From Rheinheimera mesophila (GTDB lineage Bacteria > Pseudomonadota > Gammaproteobacteria > Enterobacterales > Alteromonadaceae), in contig NZ_LAVS01000003.1 in assembly GCF_000986865.1 (NCBI RefSeq), positions 99,027-163,026 on the forward strand: a stretch of DNA of 64,000 bases, written 5' to 3'. The position numbers and the translations under genes were made by a program. Under the pieces are notes generated by a model. It was not told where the DNA came from and searched no databases. It saw only the letters and a list, made by a program, of their open reading frames with translations. This document shows positions 37,126 to 47,561 of this stretch, piece by piece (positions within the stretch are counted from its first letter, which is position 1; every line of letters begins with the position of its first letter).

Positions 37126-37177
37126 TTATGCGGTTATAATCGGGCACTTTTCGACGGCAGCAGAGTAAAAATACCGG

Positions 37178-38110
37178 ATGGAGTTAATTCGCGGCTTACA
37201 TACAATTCAACCCAGACATCAGGGCTGTGTGTTAACTATCGGTAATTTTGATGGCGTACATCTGGGGCATCAGGCTGTGCTGGCTCAGTTGAAAGCTATA
37301 GCGGCGGAGTTAAAGTTACCTGCAGTGGTGATGGTATTTGAGCCTCAGCCACTGGAATTATTTAACCCAGCCGGTGCGCCCGCGCGGTTATGTCGTTTTC
37401 GCGAAAAGTACCACTGGCTGGCGCAACAAGGGGTGGACCGCATGCTCTGCGTGCCTTTTACCCGTCAATTTGCCAGTCAGGAGCCGGAACAATTTATTCA
37501 GGATTTGTTACTGAACAAGCTTGGCGTTAAGCATTTAATTGTTGGCGATGATTTTTGTTTTGGAAAAAATCGCGCCGGTAATTTCGCCTTGTTACAGCAA
37601 GCGGCGGCCAAACATGGGTTTGGCTTGGGTAACACAGCCAGCCTGAAACAAAACAATCAGCGCGTGAGTAGCACTTTAATTCGACAGGCGCTGGAGCAGG
37701 ATCAACTTGAACTTGCGGCCCAGATGTTAGGCCGGCCTTTTTCGTTAATGGGGCGGGTGCGGCATGGCCAGAAAGTCGGGCGGCAGTTGGGTTTCCCGAC
37801 GGCCAATGTCTGGCTGTACCGAAAGAATTTACCTGTGCATGGCGTCTATGCCATTGAAGCTGTCACCCAAATGGGGCTTTACCATGGTGTGGCCAATATT
37901 GGTTCAAGACCGACGCTACAAGGTAAAAAAGAGCAACTGGAAGCGCATTTCTTTGATTTTAACGGCGACTTATATGGCCAACAGATCGAAGTGATTTTAA
38001 AAAAGAAAATCAGGCCGGAGCGACGTTTTGATGGCCTTGCGCAATTGCAGCAACAAATTGCCTTAGATGCGCAGCAGGCGCGCGATTATTTTGCTTTGCC
38101 ATCCGCTTAA
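37178..38110 (+). CDS. ribF: Bifunctional riboflavin kinase / FAD synthetase
   Basis: Makes FMN and FAD. The N-terminal adenylyltransferase has GNFDGVHLGHQAVL and a GDDFCFGKNRAGN loop. The C-terminal riboflavin kinase has GRQLGFPTANVWL and VANIGSRPTLQG. The 310-aa length is standard. It lies 52 bases after murJ and 53 bases before ileS, the conserved order. Confidence 0.97.
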   Translation: MELIRGLHTIQPRHQGCVLTIGNFDGVHLGHQAVLAQLKAIAAELKLPAVVMVFEPQPLELFNPAGAPARLCRFREKYHWLAQQGVDRMLCVPFTRQFASQEPEQFIQDLLLNKLGVKHLIVGDDFCFGKNRAGNFALLQQAAAKHGFGLGNTASLKQNNQRVSSTLIRQALEQDQLELAAQMLGRPFSLMGRVRHGQKVGRQLGFPTANVWLYRKNLPVHGVYAIEAVTQMGLYHGVANIGSRPTLQGKKEQLEAHFFDFNGDLYGQQIEVILKKKIRPERRFDGLAQLQQQIALDAQQARDYFALPSA

Positions 38111-38163
38111 AGCACGGCACAGTGACACGAATTTAAACTTTAAAGAACACGGAACAACAACGG

Positions 38164-40992
38164 ATGACTGACTACAAGCAGACTTTGAATTTACCGGACA
38201 CGGCTTTTGCCATGCGCGCCAACCTGGCGCAGCGTGAGCCGCAGATGTTAGCCAACTGGACAGAAAAAAATCTGTACCAGAAAATTCGTCAGGCCAAACA
38301 AGGTAAAAAAACCTTTATCCTGCACGATGGCCCTCCATACGCCAACGGTAACATTCACATTGGTCATGCGGTCAATAAAATCCTCAAGGATATGATTGTA
38401 AAAGCCAAGACCTTGTCTGACTTTGATGCCCCTTATGTGCCGGGCTGGGACTGTCACGGTCTGCCGATAGAGCTGGTGGTTGAGAAGAAATACGGTAAGC
38501 CAGGTGTGAAATTAAGCGCTGCAGAGTTCCGTCAAAAATGCCGTGATTATGCACTGACGCAAATCGAAGCACAAAAAGTCGACTTTATTCGTTTAGGCGT
38601 GTTAGGCGATTGGGACAATCCATACCGCACTATGGATTTTGCCACAGAAGCCAATATCATCCGCTCTTTAGGCCGTATCATTGATAATGGCCACCTGCAG
38701 CAAGGCTTTAAGCCAGTGCACTGGTGTACCGACTGTGGTTCTGCTTTGGCTGAAGCTGAAGTGGAGTATCAGGATAAAGTATCGCCAGCTATTGATGTAC
38801 GTTTCACCCTGGTGAACGAAGCGGACGTGAATAAATTTGATCACCCTGAAGGTCACACTGGTTCTGGCCCTGTGTCTGTGGTGATTTGGACCACGACGCC
38901 ATGGACTATACCTGCTAACCGAGCTGTAGCGCTGAATGCCAAAATTGAGTACAGCCTGGTACAAGTCGAACAAGGCCCCAATGGCCCAGAGCGCTTAATT
39001 GTAGCCACAGACTTAGTCACTACAGTGATGGCCCGTGCTGGTCTGGAGCACTACCATAATTTAGGCTTCTGCAAAGGTCAGGCACTGGAGCTGGTGCAAT
39101 TAAAACACCCGCTGTATGACTTTGCCGTGCCGGTGATCTTAGGTGAGCACGTCACCACCGATTCTGGTACTGGTGCCGTACATACGGCGCCAGGCCATGG
39201 CCCGGAAGACTTTACTGTCGGTAAGCTCTACAACTTAGAAGTAGCTAACCCGGTGGGGGCAAACGGTGTTTATCTGCCGGATACGCCTTTATTTGCTGGT
39301 CAGCATGTATTTAAAGCCAACGATTCTGTGGTGGAAGCCTTAAAAGAGGCTGGCAAGCTCTTGGTGCATAAAGCCTTAACGCATAGCTACCCGCATTGCT
39401 GGCGCCATAAAACTCCTATTATTTTCCGTGCCACACCACAGTGGTTTGTCAGCATGGAACAAAAAGGCCTGCGCAGCACCTCGTTAGAACAAATTAACCA
39501 AACCCGCTGGATCCCAGACTGGGGTCAGCAGCGGATTGAAAACATGGTGGCAGGTCGTCCGGACTGGTGTATTTCCCGTCAGCGGACCTGGGGTGTGCCT
39601 ATTGCACTTTTTGTTGATAAAGACACCAGTGCCTTGCACCCCAATACGCCGGCTTTAATGGAACAAGTGGCCAAGCTGGTGGAACAGTCTGGTATTCAGG
39701 CCTGGTTTGACTTAGAGCCAGAAACATTATTAGGTGCTGATGCCGCTCAATATGTCAAAGTGACAGACACGCTGGACGTTTGGTTTGACTCAGGCGTGAC
39801 GCACGCTTGTGTGATTGAGCCTCGTGCTGAATTCCATGGTGCCACGCAGGCGGATCTCTATTTAGAAGGGTCGGATCAGCACCGTGGCTGGTTTATGTCG
39901 TCTCTGATGACAGGTGTAGCGATTAAACACCACGCGCCCTACAAACAAGTACTGACCCATGGTTTTACCGTCGATGGCGAAGGCCGCAAAATGTCCAAGT
40001 CGCTGGGCAATGTGGTGTCGCCACAGGACGTGATGAACAAGTTAGGTGCTGATATTCTGCGCTTATGGGTCGCCACCACAGATTACACCTCAGAGATGAC
40101 AGTCTCGGATGAAATCTTAAACCGCGCTGCCGACAAATACCGCCGTATCCGTAACACAGCCCGTTTCCTTTTAGCGAACTTAAAAGGTTTTGAGCCAGAG
40201 ACACAATCGGTACCCTTTGCAGAGATGGTGCAACTGGATTTATGGCTGGTGCAACGTGCGGCTAAATTGCAGCAGGAAATTGTCGACGCCTATGAAAACT
40301 ATCAGTTCCATCAGGTCAGCCAGAAGTTAATGAATTTCTGTACTGTCGAGTTGGGTAGTTTCTACTTAGACGTGATTAAAGACCGTCAATACACGGCTAA
40401 AACTGATGGTTTAGCCCGTCGCTCCTGTCAGACTGCGTTATTCCATGTGGTGCAGGCCATGGTGCGCTGGATGGCGCCTATCATGAGCTTCACAGCGCAG
40501 GAAATCTGGGAAGTGATGCCAGGGCAGCATAGCGAGTTTGTCTTTACCGAAGTCTGGTATCAGGGGTTAGATCATGTACCAGCCGGTCAGTTTGATAATG
40601 CCTTCTGGCAACAACTGCTGGAAGTGCGTGATGCCGTCAACAAGGTGCTGGAAGTAGGCCGTCGTGATGGCAAAATTGGTGCGTCCTTGCAGGCTGAAGT
40701 GACCTTGTATGCCAAAGGTCAATTGGCAACAGATCTGATGTCGATTGGTGATGAGTTACGTTTTGCTTTGCTCACTTCTACTGCGGTGGTGTCCAGCGAT
40801 GCGGCGCCTGCGGATGCAGTCGTCACCGACATGGACAACCTGTTTGTGGTAGTCAATGCCTCCACTGCACCTAAATGTGATCGTTGCTGGCACCACAGAC
40901 ATGATGTCGGTCAGCATCCAGCACATCCGCTGATTTGTCTGCGTTGTGTCGATAACGTTGAAGGTGCTGGTGAAGTAAGGAAGTTTGCCTGA
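38164..40992 (+). CDS. ileS: Isoleucyl-tRNA synthetase
   Basis: A 942-aa class I synthetase charging tRNA-Ile. The HIGH-type motif is in [15 protein letters not shown], the KMSKS motif in [10 protein letters not shown], and the editing-domain signature in [16 protein letters not shown]. The C-terminal zinc finger is CDRCW...CLRC. A single long chain of bacterial type, as in E. coli (938 aa). Its stop overlaps the lspA ATG by one base (TGATG). Confidence 0.98.
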   Translation: MTDYKQTLNLPDTAFAMRANLAQREPQMLANWTEKNLYQKIRQAKQGKKTFILHDGPPYANGNIHIGHAVNKILKDMIVKAKTLSDFDAPYVPGWDCHGLPIELVVEKKYGKPGVKLSAAEFRQKCRDYALTQIEAQKVDFIRLGVLGDWDNPYRTMDFATEANIIRSLGRIIDNGHLQQGFKPVHWCTDCGSALAEAEVEYQDKVSPAIDVRFTLVNEADVNKFDHPEGHTGSGPVSVVIWTTTPWTIPANRAVALNAKIEYSLVQVEQGPNGPERLIVATDLVTTVMARAGLEHYHNLGFCKGQALELVQLKHPLYDFAVPVILGEHVTTDSGTGAVHTAPGHGPEDFTVGKLYNLEVANPVGANGVYLPDTPLFAGQHVFKANDSVVEALKEAGKLLVHKALTHSYPHCWRHKTPIIFRATPQWFVSMEQKGLRSTSLEQINQTRWIPDWGQQRIENMVAGRPDWCISRQRTWGVPIALFVDKDTSALHPNTPALMEQVAKLVEQSGIQAWFDLEPETLLGADAAQYVKVTDTLDVWFDSGVTHACVIEPRAEFHGATQADLYLEGSDQHRGWFMSSLMTGVAIKHHAPYKQVLTHGFTVDGEGRKMSKSLGNVVSPQDVMNKLGADILRLWVATTDYTSEMTVSDEILNRAADKYRRIRNTARFLLANLKGFEPETQSVPFAEMVQLDLWLVQRAAKLQQEIVDAYENYQFHQVSQKLMNFCTVELGSFYLDVIKDRQYTAKTDGLARRSCQTALFHVVQAMVRWMAPIMSFTAQEIWEVMPGQHSEFVFTEVWYQGLDHVPAGQFDNAFWQQLLEVRDAVNKVLEVGRRDGKIGASLQAEVTLYAKGQLATDLMSIGDELRFALLTSTAVVSSDAAPADAVVTDMDNLFVVVNASTAPKCDRCWHHRHDVGQHPAHPLICLRCVDNVEGAGEVRKFA

Positions 40993-41498
40993 TGCATTTA
41001 TTCAGAGAAACTGGCTGGCGCTGGTGGTGGTTGGTACTGTTGGTGTTAGTGGCTGATCAGTTGAGCAAAATCTGGGTGATTCAGAACTTCAGCTTAGGCG
41101 AATCTGTGTCTTTGTTGCCGGTGTTTAATTTTACTTATGCCCGCAACTATGGCGCTGCCTTTTCGTTTTTAGGCGATGCTGGTGGCTGGCAACGTTGGTT
41201 TTTTACCCTGATCGCTGTAGTGGTCAGCATCGTATTAGCCATCTGGTTAAGCCGTTTAGCCAAAAGCCAGTTGAAGTTATCTTTGGCGCTCAGCCTGATT
41301 ATCAGTGGTGCTATTGGCAATTTAATCGACCGCAGCCTGTACGGTTATGTGGTGGATTTTCTGCATGTGTTTTATCAGAACTGGCATTACCCTATTTTTA
41401 ATATTGCCGATTGTGCTATCAGCATTGGCGCCGTTTTACTGATCTGGGATAGCTTCAGCAGCGAAAACCAGCAAGCCACTTCAGGAGACAAGCAGTGA
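40992..41498 (+). CDS. lspA: Lipoprotein signal peptidase (signal peptidase II)
   Basis: Aspartic protease of the inner membrane that removes lipoprotein signals. 168 aa with four membrane segments; conserved phrases VADQLSKIWV, NYGAAFSFLGDAGGWQRWFF and GAIGNLIDRSLYGYVVDFL, with the catalytic Asp of NLIDR and of FNIADCAIS. Tightly coupled: a one-base overlap with ileS and a four-base overlap (GTGA) with fkpB. Confidence 0.97.
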   Translation: MHLFRETGWRWWWLVLLVLVADQLSKIWVIQNFSLGESVSLLPVFNFTYARNYGAAFSFLGDAGGWQRWFFTLIAVVVSIVLAIWLSRLAKSQLKLSLALSLIISGAIGNLIDRSLYGYVVDFLHVFYQNWHYPIFNIADCAISIGAVLLIWDSFSSENQQATSGDKQ

Positions 41499-41926
41499 TC
41501 ATAGGTCCAGGCAGTACTGTGATATTTCACTTTGATATTAAGTTGTCCGACGGCAGTGCCGCCGAAAGTACCCGCGTGCATAACAAACCAGCCAAGTTGC
41601 AAATGGGCGATGGTAGCTTGTCGCCTGCTTTTGAAGCTCAGTTAAGCGGTATGGCGGCTGGGGATAAACGTACTTTTACCCTGGCACCGGAAGATGCCTA
41701 CGGTATGCCCAATCCTGACAATATTTATTATGTCGACCGCAGTAAGTTTTCAGCCGAGGCTCCGGCCAAAGTCGGCATGATCGTCGGTTTTGCGATGCCA
41801 GACGGTTCTGAATTGCCAGGACTTATTCGTGAAGTGGTGGGCGAGTCTGTCACTGTGGATTTTAACCATCCGCTGGCCGGCCAGACTCTGACCTTTAATG
41901 TTGAAATCGTACAGGTTATCAATTAA
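41495..41926 (+). CDS. fkpB: FKBP-type peptidyl-prolyl isomerase FkpB (SlpA)
   Basis: A 143-aa cytosolic FKBP with an inserted IF domain of the SlpA type. It begins [20 protein letters not shown], has [20 protein letters not shown] and the IF-like part [16 protein letters not shown], and ends [17 protein letters not shown]. It starts with GTG overlapping the lspA stop by four bases; ispH follows two bases after its stop. Confidence 0.96.
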   Translation: MIIGPGSTVIFHFDIKLSDGSAAESTRVHNKPAKLQMGDGSLSPAFEAQLSGMAAGDKRTFTLAPEDAYGMPNPDNIYYVDRSKFSAEAPAKVGMIVGFAMPDGSELPGLIREVVGESVTVDFNHPLAGQTLTFNVEIVQVIN

Positions 41927-41928
41927 TT

Positions 41929-42858
41929 ATGGATATCTTACTCGCCAATCCACGGGGTTTTTGTGCCGGAGTTGACCGTGCTATCAGCATAGTGTCTCGT
42001 GCGCTGGAAATTTACGAGCCGCCGATTTATGTGCGCCATGAAGTGGTACATAACAAGTTTGTGGTCGATGGCTTACGTCGCGCTGGTGCTGTGTTTGTCG
42101 ACGAGCTGAACGAAGTGCCGGATGACGCCATCGTGATTTTCAGTGCTCATGGCGTATCGCAAGCGGTGCGTGAACATGCCAAACAACGGGGCCTGAAAGT
42201 CTTTGATGCCACCTGTCCTTTGGTGACTAAGGTACATATGGAAGTCACCCGCGCCAGTCGTAAAGGTATTGAATGTATTCTGATTGGTCATGCCGGACAC
42301 CCGGAAGTCGAAGGCACTATGGGCCAATACGACAACCCACAAGGTGGTATTTATCTGGTGGAGTCTGTGGAAGATGTCGAAAAGCTGCAGGTGAAAAATC
42401 CATCCCAGCTTTGTTTCAGTAGCCAGACTACGTTATCTGTCGATGATACCGCTGATGTGATAGATGCGCTGCGCACACGCTTCCCTGATATTGAAGGGCC
42501 GCGTAAAGACGATATTTGTTACGCCACCCAAAACCGGCAGGATGCGGTGCGTGAACTCTCGGCCAAAGCCGAATTGTTGCTGGTCGTTGGCGCGAAGAAC
42601 AGCAGTAATTCGAACCGCTTGCGGGAACTGGCTGAAAAAATGGGTTGCCGCTCCTATCTGATTGATACTGCAGCGGATATTCAGCAGGACTGGCTGAAAG
42701 ACGTTAAATCTGTCGGCGTGACTGCCGGGGCTTCTGCGCCTGAAGTGCTGGTGCAGCAAGTGGTGCAGCGCCTGACGGAATGGGGGGGTAAACAAGTGAT
42801 TGAGCATCCAGGCCGTGAAGAAAACGTGATTTTTGCGGTGCCAGCAGAATTAAGATAA
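41929..42858 (+). CDS. ispH: 4-hydroxy-3-methylbut-2-enyl diphosphate reductase
   Basis: Last MEP-pathway enzyme, making IPP and DMAPP from HMBPP. The three [4Fe-4S] cysteines are in [23 protein letters not shown] and [11 protein letters not shown]. Other motifs are [14 protein letters not shown] and [12 protein letters not shown]. The 309-aa length is standard. It ends the murJ-ispH operon; a strong terminator separates it from the pilin genes. Confidence 0.98.
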   Translation: MDILLANPRGFCAGVDRAISIVSRALEIYEPPIYVRHEVVHNKFVVDGLRRAGAVFVDELNEVPDDAIVIFSAHGVSQAVREHAKQRGLKVFDATCPLVTKVHMEVTRASRKGIECILIGHAGHPEVEGTMGQYDNPQGGIYLVESVEDVEKLQVKNPSQLCFSSQTTLSVDDTADVIDALRTRFPDIEGPRKDDICYATQNRQDAVRELSAKAELLLVVGAKNSSNSNRLRELAEKMGCRSYLIDTAADIQQDWLKDVKSVGVTAGASAPEVLVQQVVQRLTEWGGKQVIEHPGREENVIFAVPAELR

Positions 42859-42863
42859 CTAAC

Positions 42864-42891
42864 AAGCCTCGTGAATACGGGGCTTTTTTTT
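42864..42891 (+). terminator. Terminator of ispH
   Basis: AAGCCTCGT / ACGGGGCTT 9-bp stem (one G-T pair), loop GAAT, followed by at least six further T. Confidence 0.9.
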
Positions 42892-43026
42892 GGCTGATTT
42901 TCTGCTCTGTGCAGAAGTCAGGCACTAAATCCTGCGGCTGTGGAGCCAGCCACTGGCTAATGCAGCAGACTTTGCTAAAGTTAGGCTACTGGCGCAGTGG
43001 GGTTTTGCCGCAGGAGTTCACCGTCT

Positions 43027-43407
43027 TTGAACAAGTTTTATGATTTGGGTTTCAGCCTGATTGAGTTAATGATCGCCATTACTGTCGCTGGTATCCTTTT
43101 TGCCATAGCCTTGCCCGCGTACCAGGATTACATCATGGTATCCCGCCGGGCTGACGCGGTAGAAAGCTTGTTTACCCTGTCGCAGCAATTAGAACGCCAG
43201 TTCACGCAGAGCAATAGTTACACCGGATTATCTTTAGCAACCTCATCCAGCGGTGGTTTTTACACTATTTCCGCCGAAATAACGGACACAGCCTTTACAT
43301 TGACCGCAACAGCCACTGGAGCCCAAAGTGCAGATTCCCTCTGTAGCACTTTTACTCTAAACCAGCGCGGTGAAAAAGGCGGCTCTAATCCACAGGAGTG
43401 CTGGTAA
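43027..43407 (+). CDS. Type IV minor pilin, PilE-like (set 1)
   Basis: A 126-aa type IV pilin. TTG 43027 with AGGAG ten bases upstream gives an 8-residue leader NKFYDLG, cleaved before FSLIELMIAITVAGILF (Phe+1, Glu+5). The family phrase ALPAYQDYIMVSRRADAVE follows. Two cysteines near the C-terminus (SLCSTFTLNQ; PQECW) would make the usual disulfide loop. A longer frame from 42997 has no advantage. First gene of the pilin run after ispH; the next gene starts at the base after its stop codon. Confidence 0.88.
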   Translation: MNKFYDLGFSLIELMIAITVAGILFAIALPAYQDYIMVSRRADAVESLFTLSQQLERQFTQSNSYTGLSLATSSSGGFYTISAEITDTAFTLTATATGAQSADSLCSTFTLNQRGEKGGSNPQECW

Positions 43408-43866
43408 ATGCTTCAGCAGCGGCACTCAGGTTTTAGTTTGATCGAACTTATGATGGCAGTAAGCCTGATGTTGATCCTGACCCTTATTGCAGTGCCTGCG
43501 ATGGATACTATGCTCAAACAAAATACGGTACGCAGTCAGGCGAATGCACTGCTGGCGTTACTTCAGTTCACCCGCTCTGAAGCGATCAAGCAGCAGCAGA
43601 CGATACAACTCACCTTGTCCGACACAGACGAGGGGTGGCAGGCTGACGTTACCCGGCTTGCAGATACACAGCTTTTACGATCAATGAGTCATGATACTGC
43701 AGACATCCTGCTGGCCGATGACACCACTGTTTTGTTTGATGCCAAAGGCCGGGCGGCGGCGCAAGCCTGTATCACCTTGTCGTATAGCGGATATGCTGAT
43801 TTAGATCGTCATCTCTTCGTTAGTTTAGGGGGCCAGATAGCCGTAGAGCAGGGAGGATGTAGTTGA
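43408..43866 (+). CDS. Type IV minor pilin, FimT/GspH family (set 1)
   Basis: A 152-aa FimT/FimU-like pilin. Leader LQQRHSG, then FSLIELMMAVSLMLILTLIA (Glu+5), then the GspH-type phrase NALLALLQFTRSEAIKQQQT. Its C-terminal part is short and has two cysteines. In other systems FimU-type subunits prime the pilus tip complex; some FimT proteins bind DNA. It follows the PilE-like gene without a gap and overlaps pilV by one base. Confidence 0.87.
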   Translation: MLQQRHSGFSLIELMMAVSLMLILTLIAVPAMDTMLKQNTVRSQANALLALLQFTRSEAIKQQQTIQLTLSDTDEGWQADVTRLADTQLLRSMSHDTADILLADDTTVLFDAKGRAAAQACITLSYSGYADLDRHLFVSLGGQIAVEQGGCS

Positions 43867-44279
43867 TGCTCTCACTCCGATTCTCAGCAGGATTCAGTGT
43901 ACTGGAAGTTCTGGTTTCGGTGTTGATCCTGTCCTTTGGTCTGTTAGGTATGGCTGGTTTACAGCTCAAGTCTTTGCAAAATAGTCATTCAGCATACCAA
44001 CGTACTTTAGCAACAGTGATCGCAATGGATGCCGGGGAACGTCTCTGGGCCAACAGTGCGTCTGCTGCACCTTTAACCACAGCAGAACTGGCTCAGCAGT
44101 GGCAAGAACACTGGCAAAGTGCTGAGGATGGACGTTTAACTTTGCCCGGTTTGGCCGCGACGATCACAGCACCTGCAGTTGGAGAGACCACTTACATTAT
44201 TCATGTCAATTGGGATGAGAGCCGGTTTAGCGGCAGTGCGGAGACTCATTTCACCTACGCGCTGGATTTATATCCATGA
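43866..44279 (+). CDS. pilV: Type IV minor pilin PilV (set 1)
   Basis: A 137-aa pseudopilin of the PilV group. The N-terminal FSVLEVLVSVLILSFGLLGM is typical, as is GLQLKSLQNSHSAYQRTLAT. Glu+5 is kept in FSVLE. The ATG at 43866 overlaps the fimT stop (TGATG); a TTG three bases earlier is also in frame. The stop overlaps pilW by four bases (ATGA). No cysteines, and a short C-terminal beta part. Confidence 0.88.
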   Translation: MLSLRFSAGFSVLEVLVSVLILSFGLLGMAGLQLKSLQNSHSAYQRTLATVIAMDAGERLWANSASAAPLTTAELAQQWQEHWQSAEDGRLTLPGLAATITAPAVGETTYIIHVNWDESRFSGSAETHFTYALDLYP

Positions 44280-44827
44280 GGTCTGGCCGGGCGATCAATA
44301 TAGCGTTGCACTATGGCCTGACTCTGGTTGAGTTACTGATTGGTTTAACCCTTGGCATTATTCTGATTTGGGGTGGCATTCAGATTTTTGTTGCCGGGCA
44401 ACACGCATATCGCGAGTCACAGCGTTTCAGTGTGCTGCAGGGCCATGTCAGTTTTGTCACTGATAGTGTGCTGAATGATGTCCGAGGGGCCAGTGCTGTG
44501 GCTCTGAATGCGAGCTTTGACACACTGACGATCAATCAGGGCGCAGCCGTGATCACCTATCAACTGACGAATGATGCAGAGCTTCACCGTACCGTGACAG
44601 GCGAAGCTGCGGCTGTGATCGCTGATAACATACAGACAGTGCTTTTTAGTTGCCTGGATGCAGAATCAGTGGTGGTTGCTTGTGGCAATGCGGTGACATT
44701 ACTCACCCAGGTCCAGTTGAGTACCGGAGCAGCGGATTATAGCCAGCAACATCAGTTCAGCTTTCGGGTGGCACTGCGCAATGCGGTGATGACACAAAAA
44801 TTTGTAGCTGCAGCTTCAGGAGGCTGA
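44276..44827 (+). CDS. pilW: Type IV minor pilin PilW (set 1)
   Basis: A 183-aa PilW-type pilin with LTLVELLIGLTLGIILIWGG after a leader of about 14 residues (Glu+5 kept). A typical PilW is around 250-350 aa, so this is a short member. A pair of cysteines (SCLDAESVVVACGNAV) lies in the globular part. It overlaps pilV by four bases; pilX starts three bases after its stop. Confidence 0.85.
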   Translation: MRSGRAINIALHYGLTLVELLIGLTLGIILIWGGIQIFVAGQHAYRESQRFSVLQGHVSFVTDSVLNDVRGASAVALNASFDTLTINQGAAVITYQLTNDAELHRTVTGEAAAVIADNIQTVLFSCLDAESVVVACGNAVTLLTQVQLSTGAADYSQQHQFSFRVALRNAVMTQKFVAAASGG

Positions 44828-44830
44828 GTC

Positions 44831-46012
44831 ATGAGATACCAAGAACGCGGTGCAGTACTGATTGTCAGTCTGATGTTGTTAGCTGTCGCGACCGTGGTTG
44901 GCATAGCAGGCATAGGCAATACCCAGTTGGCGGAGCGCATTGCTTCTAATCAAAAACAGGCTTCAGAAGCTTTTATGGCCGCAGAAAGTGGCCTGGTACG
45001 CGCGAAAGTCTGGTTTGATGACCCGGCAAATGCTGGTTTGTGGGGAGACAGTGCCGCGACTCTGGCGGCGATTAACGCAGGCCAGCAGAATTTACAAAAC
45101 AGTGCACAGTGGCGATTGGAATCTGTTGATTATGTGTCTAATCCTGGATTTGCGCTTCTTGTCAGCGTCGGCACTATCAGTAATACCGGCGTTCAACGCA
45201 AAGTACAGGCCTTGTATCAACAAGCGAAAGCCTCGGGTAATCTTGCGGCGATGAATATCATAGGCAACATCAAAACCTTTGACACCGCGAACAGTGCTTC
45301 ATTTGAAATCATCGGTGAGCTGGACGCTCAGGGAAATGCGATAGGACCAGCCCTTGCCACCAACACTGATGCTAATGTCGAGCTGATGGAAACTGATATT
45401 AACAGCAAGGGCCGGATGGATAATTACAAAGGTGGCATCAAAAAAGTTGAATTTGATGACCCTTTTGGTGATCCGCAGAAAATGGCTGAGTTTATTGCGG
45501 CGTTAAAGGCTGAGTATTATGCGTTGCCTGTGGCACAACGTGGCGTTGCTCCGAATAATATGGGCACAGTAGCAGTTCCCCGTATTACTTATCACAGCGG
45601 TCCGCTGCAATTAAAAGGAAACAACAGCGGTGCCGGTATTTTAGTGGTGGAAGGGAACTTGTCTTTTTCTGGTACGCCCAGTTTTGAAGGCCTGATTATT
45701 GTCACAGGTCAGACTTTTACTATTTCGGGTGGCGGTAATGGTGGCGTATTGGGGGGCGCTGTGGTATTCGCCAACCCGTTGCAGGACGCCAATACCGGTG
45801 AGTGGAGTTTTGGCAAAGCTGAGGCAACTTTTGTATTTGATGTAGATGGCGGCGGCAAAGCCACTTTCAGATACGACAAAGGATCGCTCGAAACCGCCCG
45901 GGATTTATTAAGCGAAAACGGCGTCGCTCAACAAATGTGGCAATTGGATAGCAGTGCAGGTTCCAGCGCAGCCACACCGAGCAGCATGAGTGCCTGGAGT
46001 GAAGTCTACTAA
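44831..46012 (+). CDS. pilX: Type IV minor pilin PilX, long form (set 1)
   Basis: A 393-aa PilX-like protein. The N-terminus GAVLIVSLMLLAVATVVGIA and ASEAFMAAESGLVRAKVWF is the PilX_N signature, which lacks Glu+5. After about residue 150 comes a long domain not found in short PilX (about 170-200 aa). It has beta-helix-like glycine-rich turns (SGAGILVVEGNLSFSGTPSF; EGLIIVTGQTFTISGGGNGG). Set 1 ends here without a PilY1 gene. Confidence 0.82.
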   Translation: MRYQERGAVLIVSLMLLAVATVVGIAGIGNTQLAERIASNQKQASEAFMAAESGLVRAKVWFDDPANAGLWGDSAATLAAINAGQQNLQNSAQWRLESVDYVSNPGFALLVSVGTISNTGVQRKVQALYQQAKASGNLAAMNIIGNIKTFDTANSASFEIIGELDAQGNAIGPALATNTDANVELMETDINSKGRMDNYKGGIKKVEFDDPFGDPQKMAEFIAALKAEYYALPVAQRGVAPNNMGTVAVPRITYHSGPLQLKGNNSGAGILVVEGNLSFSGTPSFEGLIIVTGQTFTISGGGNGGVLGGAVVFANPLQDANTGEWSFGKAEATFVFDVDGGGKATFRYDKGSLETARDLLSENGVAQQMWQLDSSAGSSAATPSSMSAWSEVY

Positions 46013-46090
46013 GACGCTACTGGTGCGACCATTGGGAAAAACTGCCGACAGAGTTTGACCTTTTAAGGAACAGAGGTAAATTTAAGGTAA

Positions 46091-46606
46091 ATGGACTTGC
46101 ACGGGCGTCGGGATATGCCACAGGCCTCTGGTTTTACCTTTACCGAAGTTCTGATCAGTTTATTTTTGCTGTGCCTGACAGGACTGGGCGCTTTAGGCGC
46201 TTCTTTGTTTGCGCGTCAGCAAGTCATTCTGGCCACCCAACACACCATAGCTTTAGCTCTGACAGCCGAGTTGGCTGAACGAATGGCAAGCCATAACAGG
46301 GTTTTTGCCGATTACCAGGGTACACATCCACTCTGGACAACTGAGCAGCCTGCTGTTTGCAGCCCAAATTATCTCTGTGATGCAGCGCAACTCAGTCAGT
46401 ATCATTTATACAGTACCTTGAGTGCCTCTGGTCATTCACAAAGTTTACAGCTGTTACAACAACCTGCGCTTTGTATCGGACAGCAGGCCGGGCAGACAAA
46501 GATCCAGTTGAGCTGGCGCTCTGTGGCTAAAGTACAACTCCAGCGCCCAGCCTCTGTCTGCGATGTATCACCCAACCGTCTGCAAATTTCTATGGTGGTC
46601 CCTTAA
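46091..46606 (+). CDS. pilV: Type IV minor pilin PilV (set 2)
   Basis: A 171-aa PilV-like pilin: FTFTEVLISLFLLCLTGLGA after a leader ending ASG, with Glu+5 kept. Later AELAERMASHN matches the PilV phrase seen in set 1 (AGERLWANSA). ATG 46091 (AAGG upstream) or ATG 46115 may be the start. Several cysteines (AVCSPNYLCDAAQ; ALCIGQ; SVCDVSP) suggest two disulfides, unlike the set 1 copy, so the two are diverged. It opens the second minor pilin set, 78 bases after pilX of set 1. Confidence 0.83.
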   Translation: MDLHGRRDMPQASGFTFTEVLISLFLLCLTGLGALGASLFARQQVILATQHTIALALTAELAERMASHNRVFADYQGTHPLWTTEQPAVCSPNYLCDAAQLSQYHLYSTLSASGHSQSLQLLQQPALCIGQQAGQTKIQLSWRSVAKVQLQRPASVCDVSPNRLQISMVVP

Positions 46607-46607
46607 A

Positions 46608-47549
46608 ATGCGTGGCTTCACTTTGGTGGAGTTGCTGATCAGCCTGACCCTGGGTTTAGTGCTGATGGCCTTTCTGATTGGGACTTTGTTTGCGACTCAG
46701 CAGTCCAATCGTCAAACTCAGCAATTGGTACAACTACAACAAAACAGTCAGATGCTGATGACGGTGTTCCAGGCTGAGTTACCTAATCTGATGTTTTTCG
46801 CTGGCCGCAGTCTGGCTGATGTTGCATCAGCGACTCATCAGCTTGCTCCTGTGTTGGGCGATTGTGCCGCAGACTTTGATGCCGGCAGTTTTCCAGTGCA
46901 AGGCCAGCCCTATCTGGGATTGTATGCGCAACTGGTGGAACAGCATCATCATCTGGCTTGTTTGAATCAGCCCAAGGCTGGCTCTGAGCTACTGCAGTTT
47001 AAACGAATTGTGGGGGTCAGCCTGACCGCAACTCAAATGCGTCAGAACCGGGTTTATTTTGAAACTTCACCTGCCACTAGTCAATTTGTGACCAGTTCCA
47101 GTGCTAACTTAATGCCAGATTCCTCGTATTGGCCCTATTCTCATCAGGTTTTTTATATTGCGGAACAAAAACACTCCGGCAAGGTTATTCCTGTATTGAT
47201 GCGTAAACGGTTGATCCGTAACGCTGCCGGACAAAATCTGATGACCACAGACTCTGTATTGGACGGGGTCGAGAGAATGCATTTTGAATTCGGTCTGGAC
47301 GGCAATTTAGACGGTCAGGTTGATTATTATCTGGCAACCAGGCAGATGCAACTTGCGCACTGGCAGCAACAGAAACATCGTATTATCAATATCAAATTTT
47401 ACGTGCTGCTACGCAGCTTAGATGAAGACTTTAGTTATCAAAACAATCAGTTGTATCAGATGGGCCAAGAGTGGTTTAAGGCTCCTTCTGACCCGTTCCG
47501 GCGCCTGTTAGTCAGCAGTTCTGTGGCATTTAGCAACACACGCTTATAA
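46608..47549 (+). CDS. pilW: Type IV minor pilin PilW (set 2)
   Basis: A 313-aa full-length PilW-type pilin. ATG 46608 gives the very short leader MRG before FTLVELLISLTLGLVLMAFL. The only alternative, ATG 46563 inside pilV, would give an 18-residue leader. The PilW phrase VLDGVERMHFEFGLD is present near residue 225. Its start is one base after the pilV stop. It is longer and more typical than the set 1 copy. Confidence 0.86.
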   Translation: MRGFTLVELLISLTLGLVLMAFLIGTLFATQQSNRQTQQLVQLQQNSQMLMTVFQAELPNLMFFAGRSLADVASATHQLAPVLGDCAADFDAGSFPVQGQPYLGLYAQLVEQHHHLACLNQPKAGSELLQFKRIVGVSLTATQMRQNRVYFETSPATSQFVTSSSANLMPDSSYWPYSHQVFYIAEQKHSGKVIPVLMRKRLIRNAAGQNLMTTDSVLDGVERMHFEFGLDGNLDGQVDYYLATRQMQLAHWQQQKHRIINIKFYVLLRSLDEDFSYQNNQLYQMGQEWFKAPSDPFRRLLVSSSVAFSNTRL

Positions 47550-47561
47550 GAGGAGGTCGTT

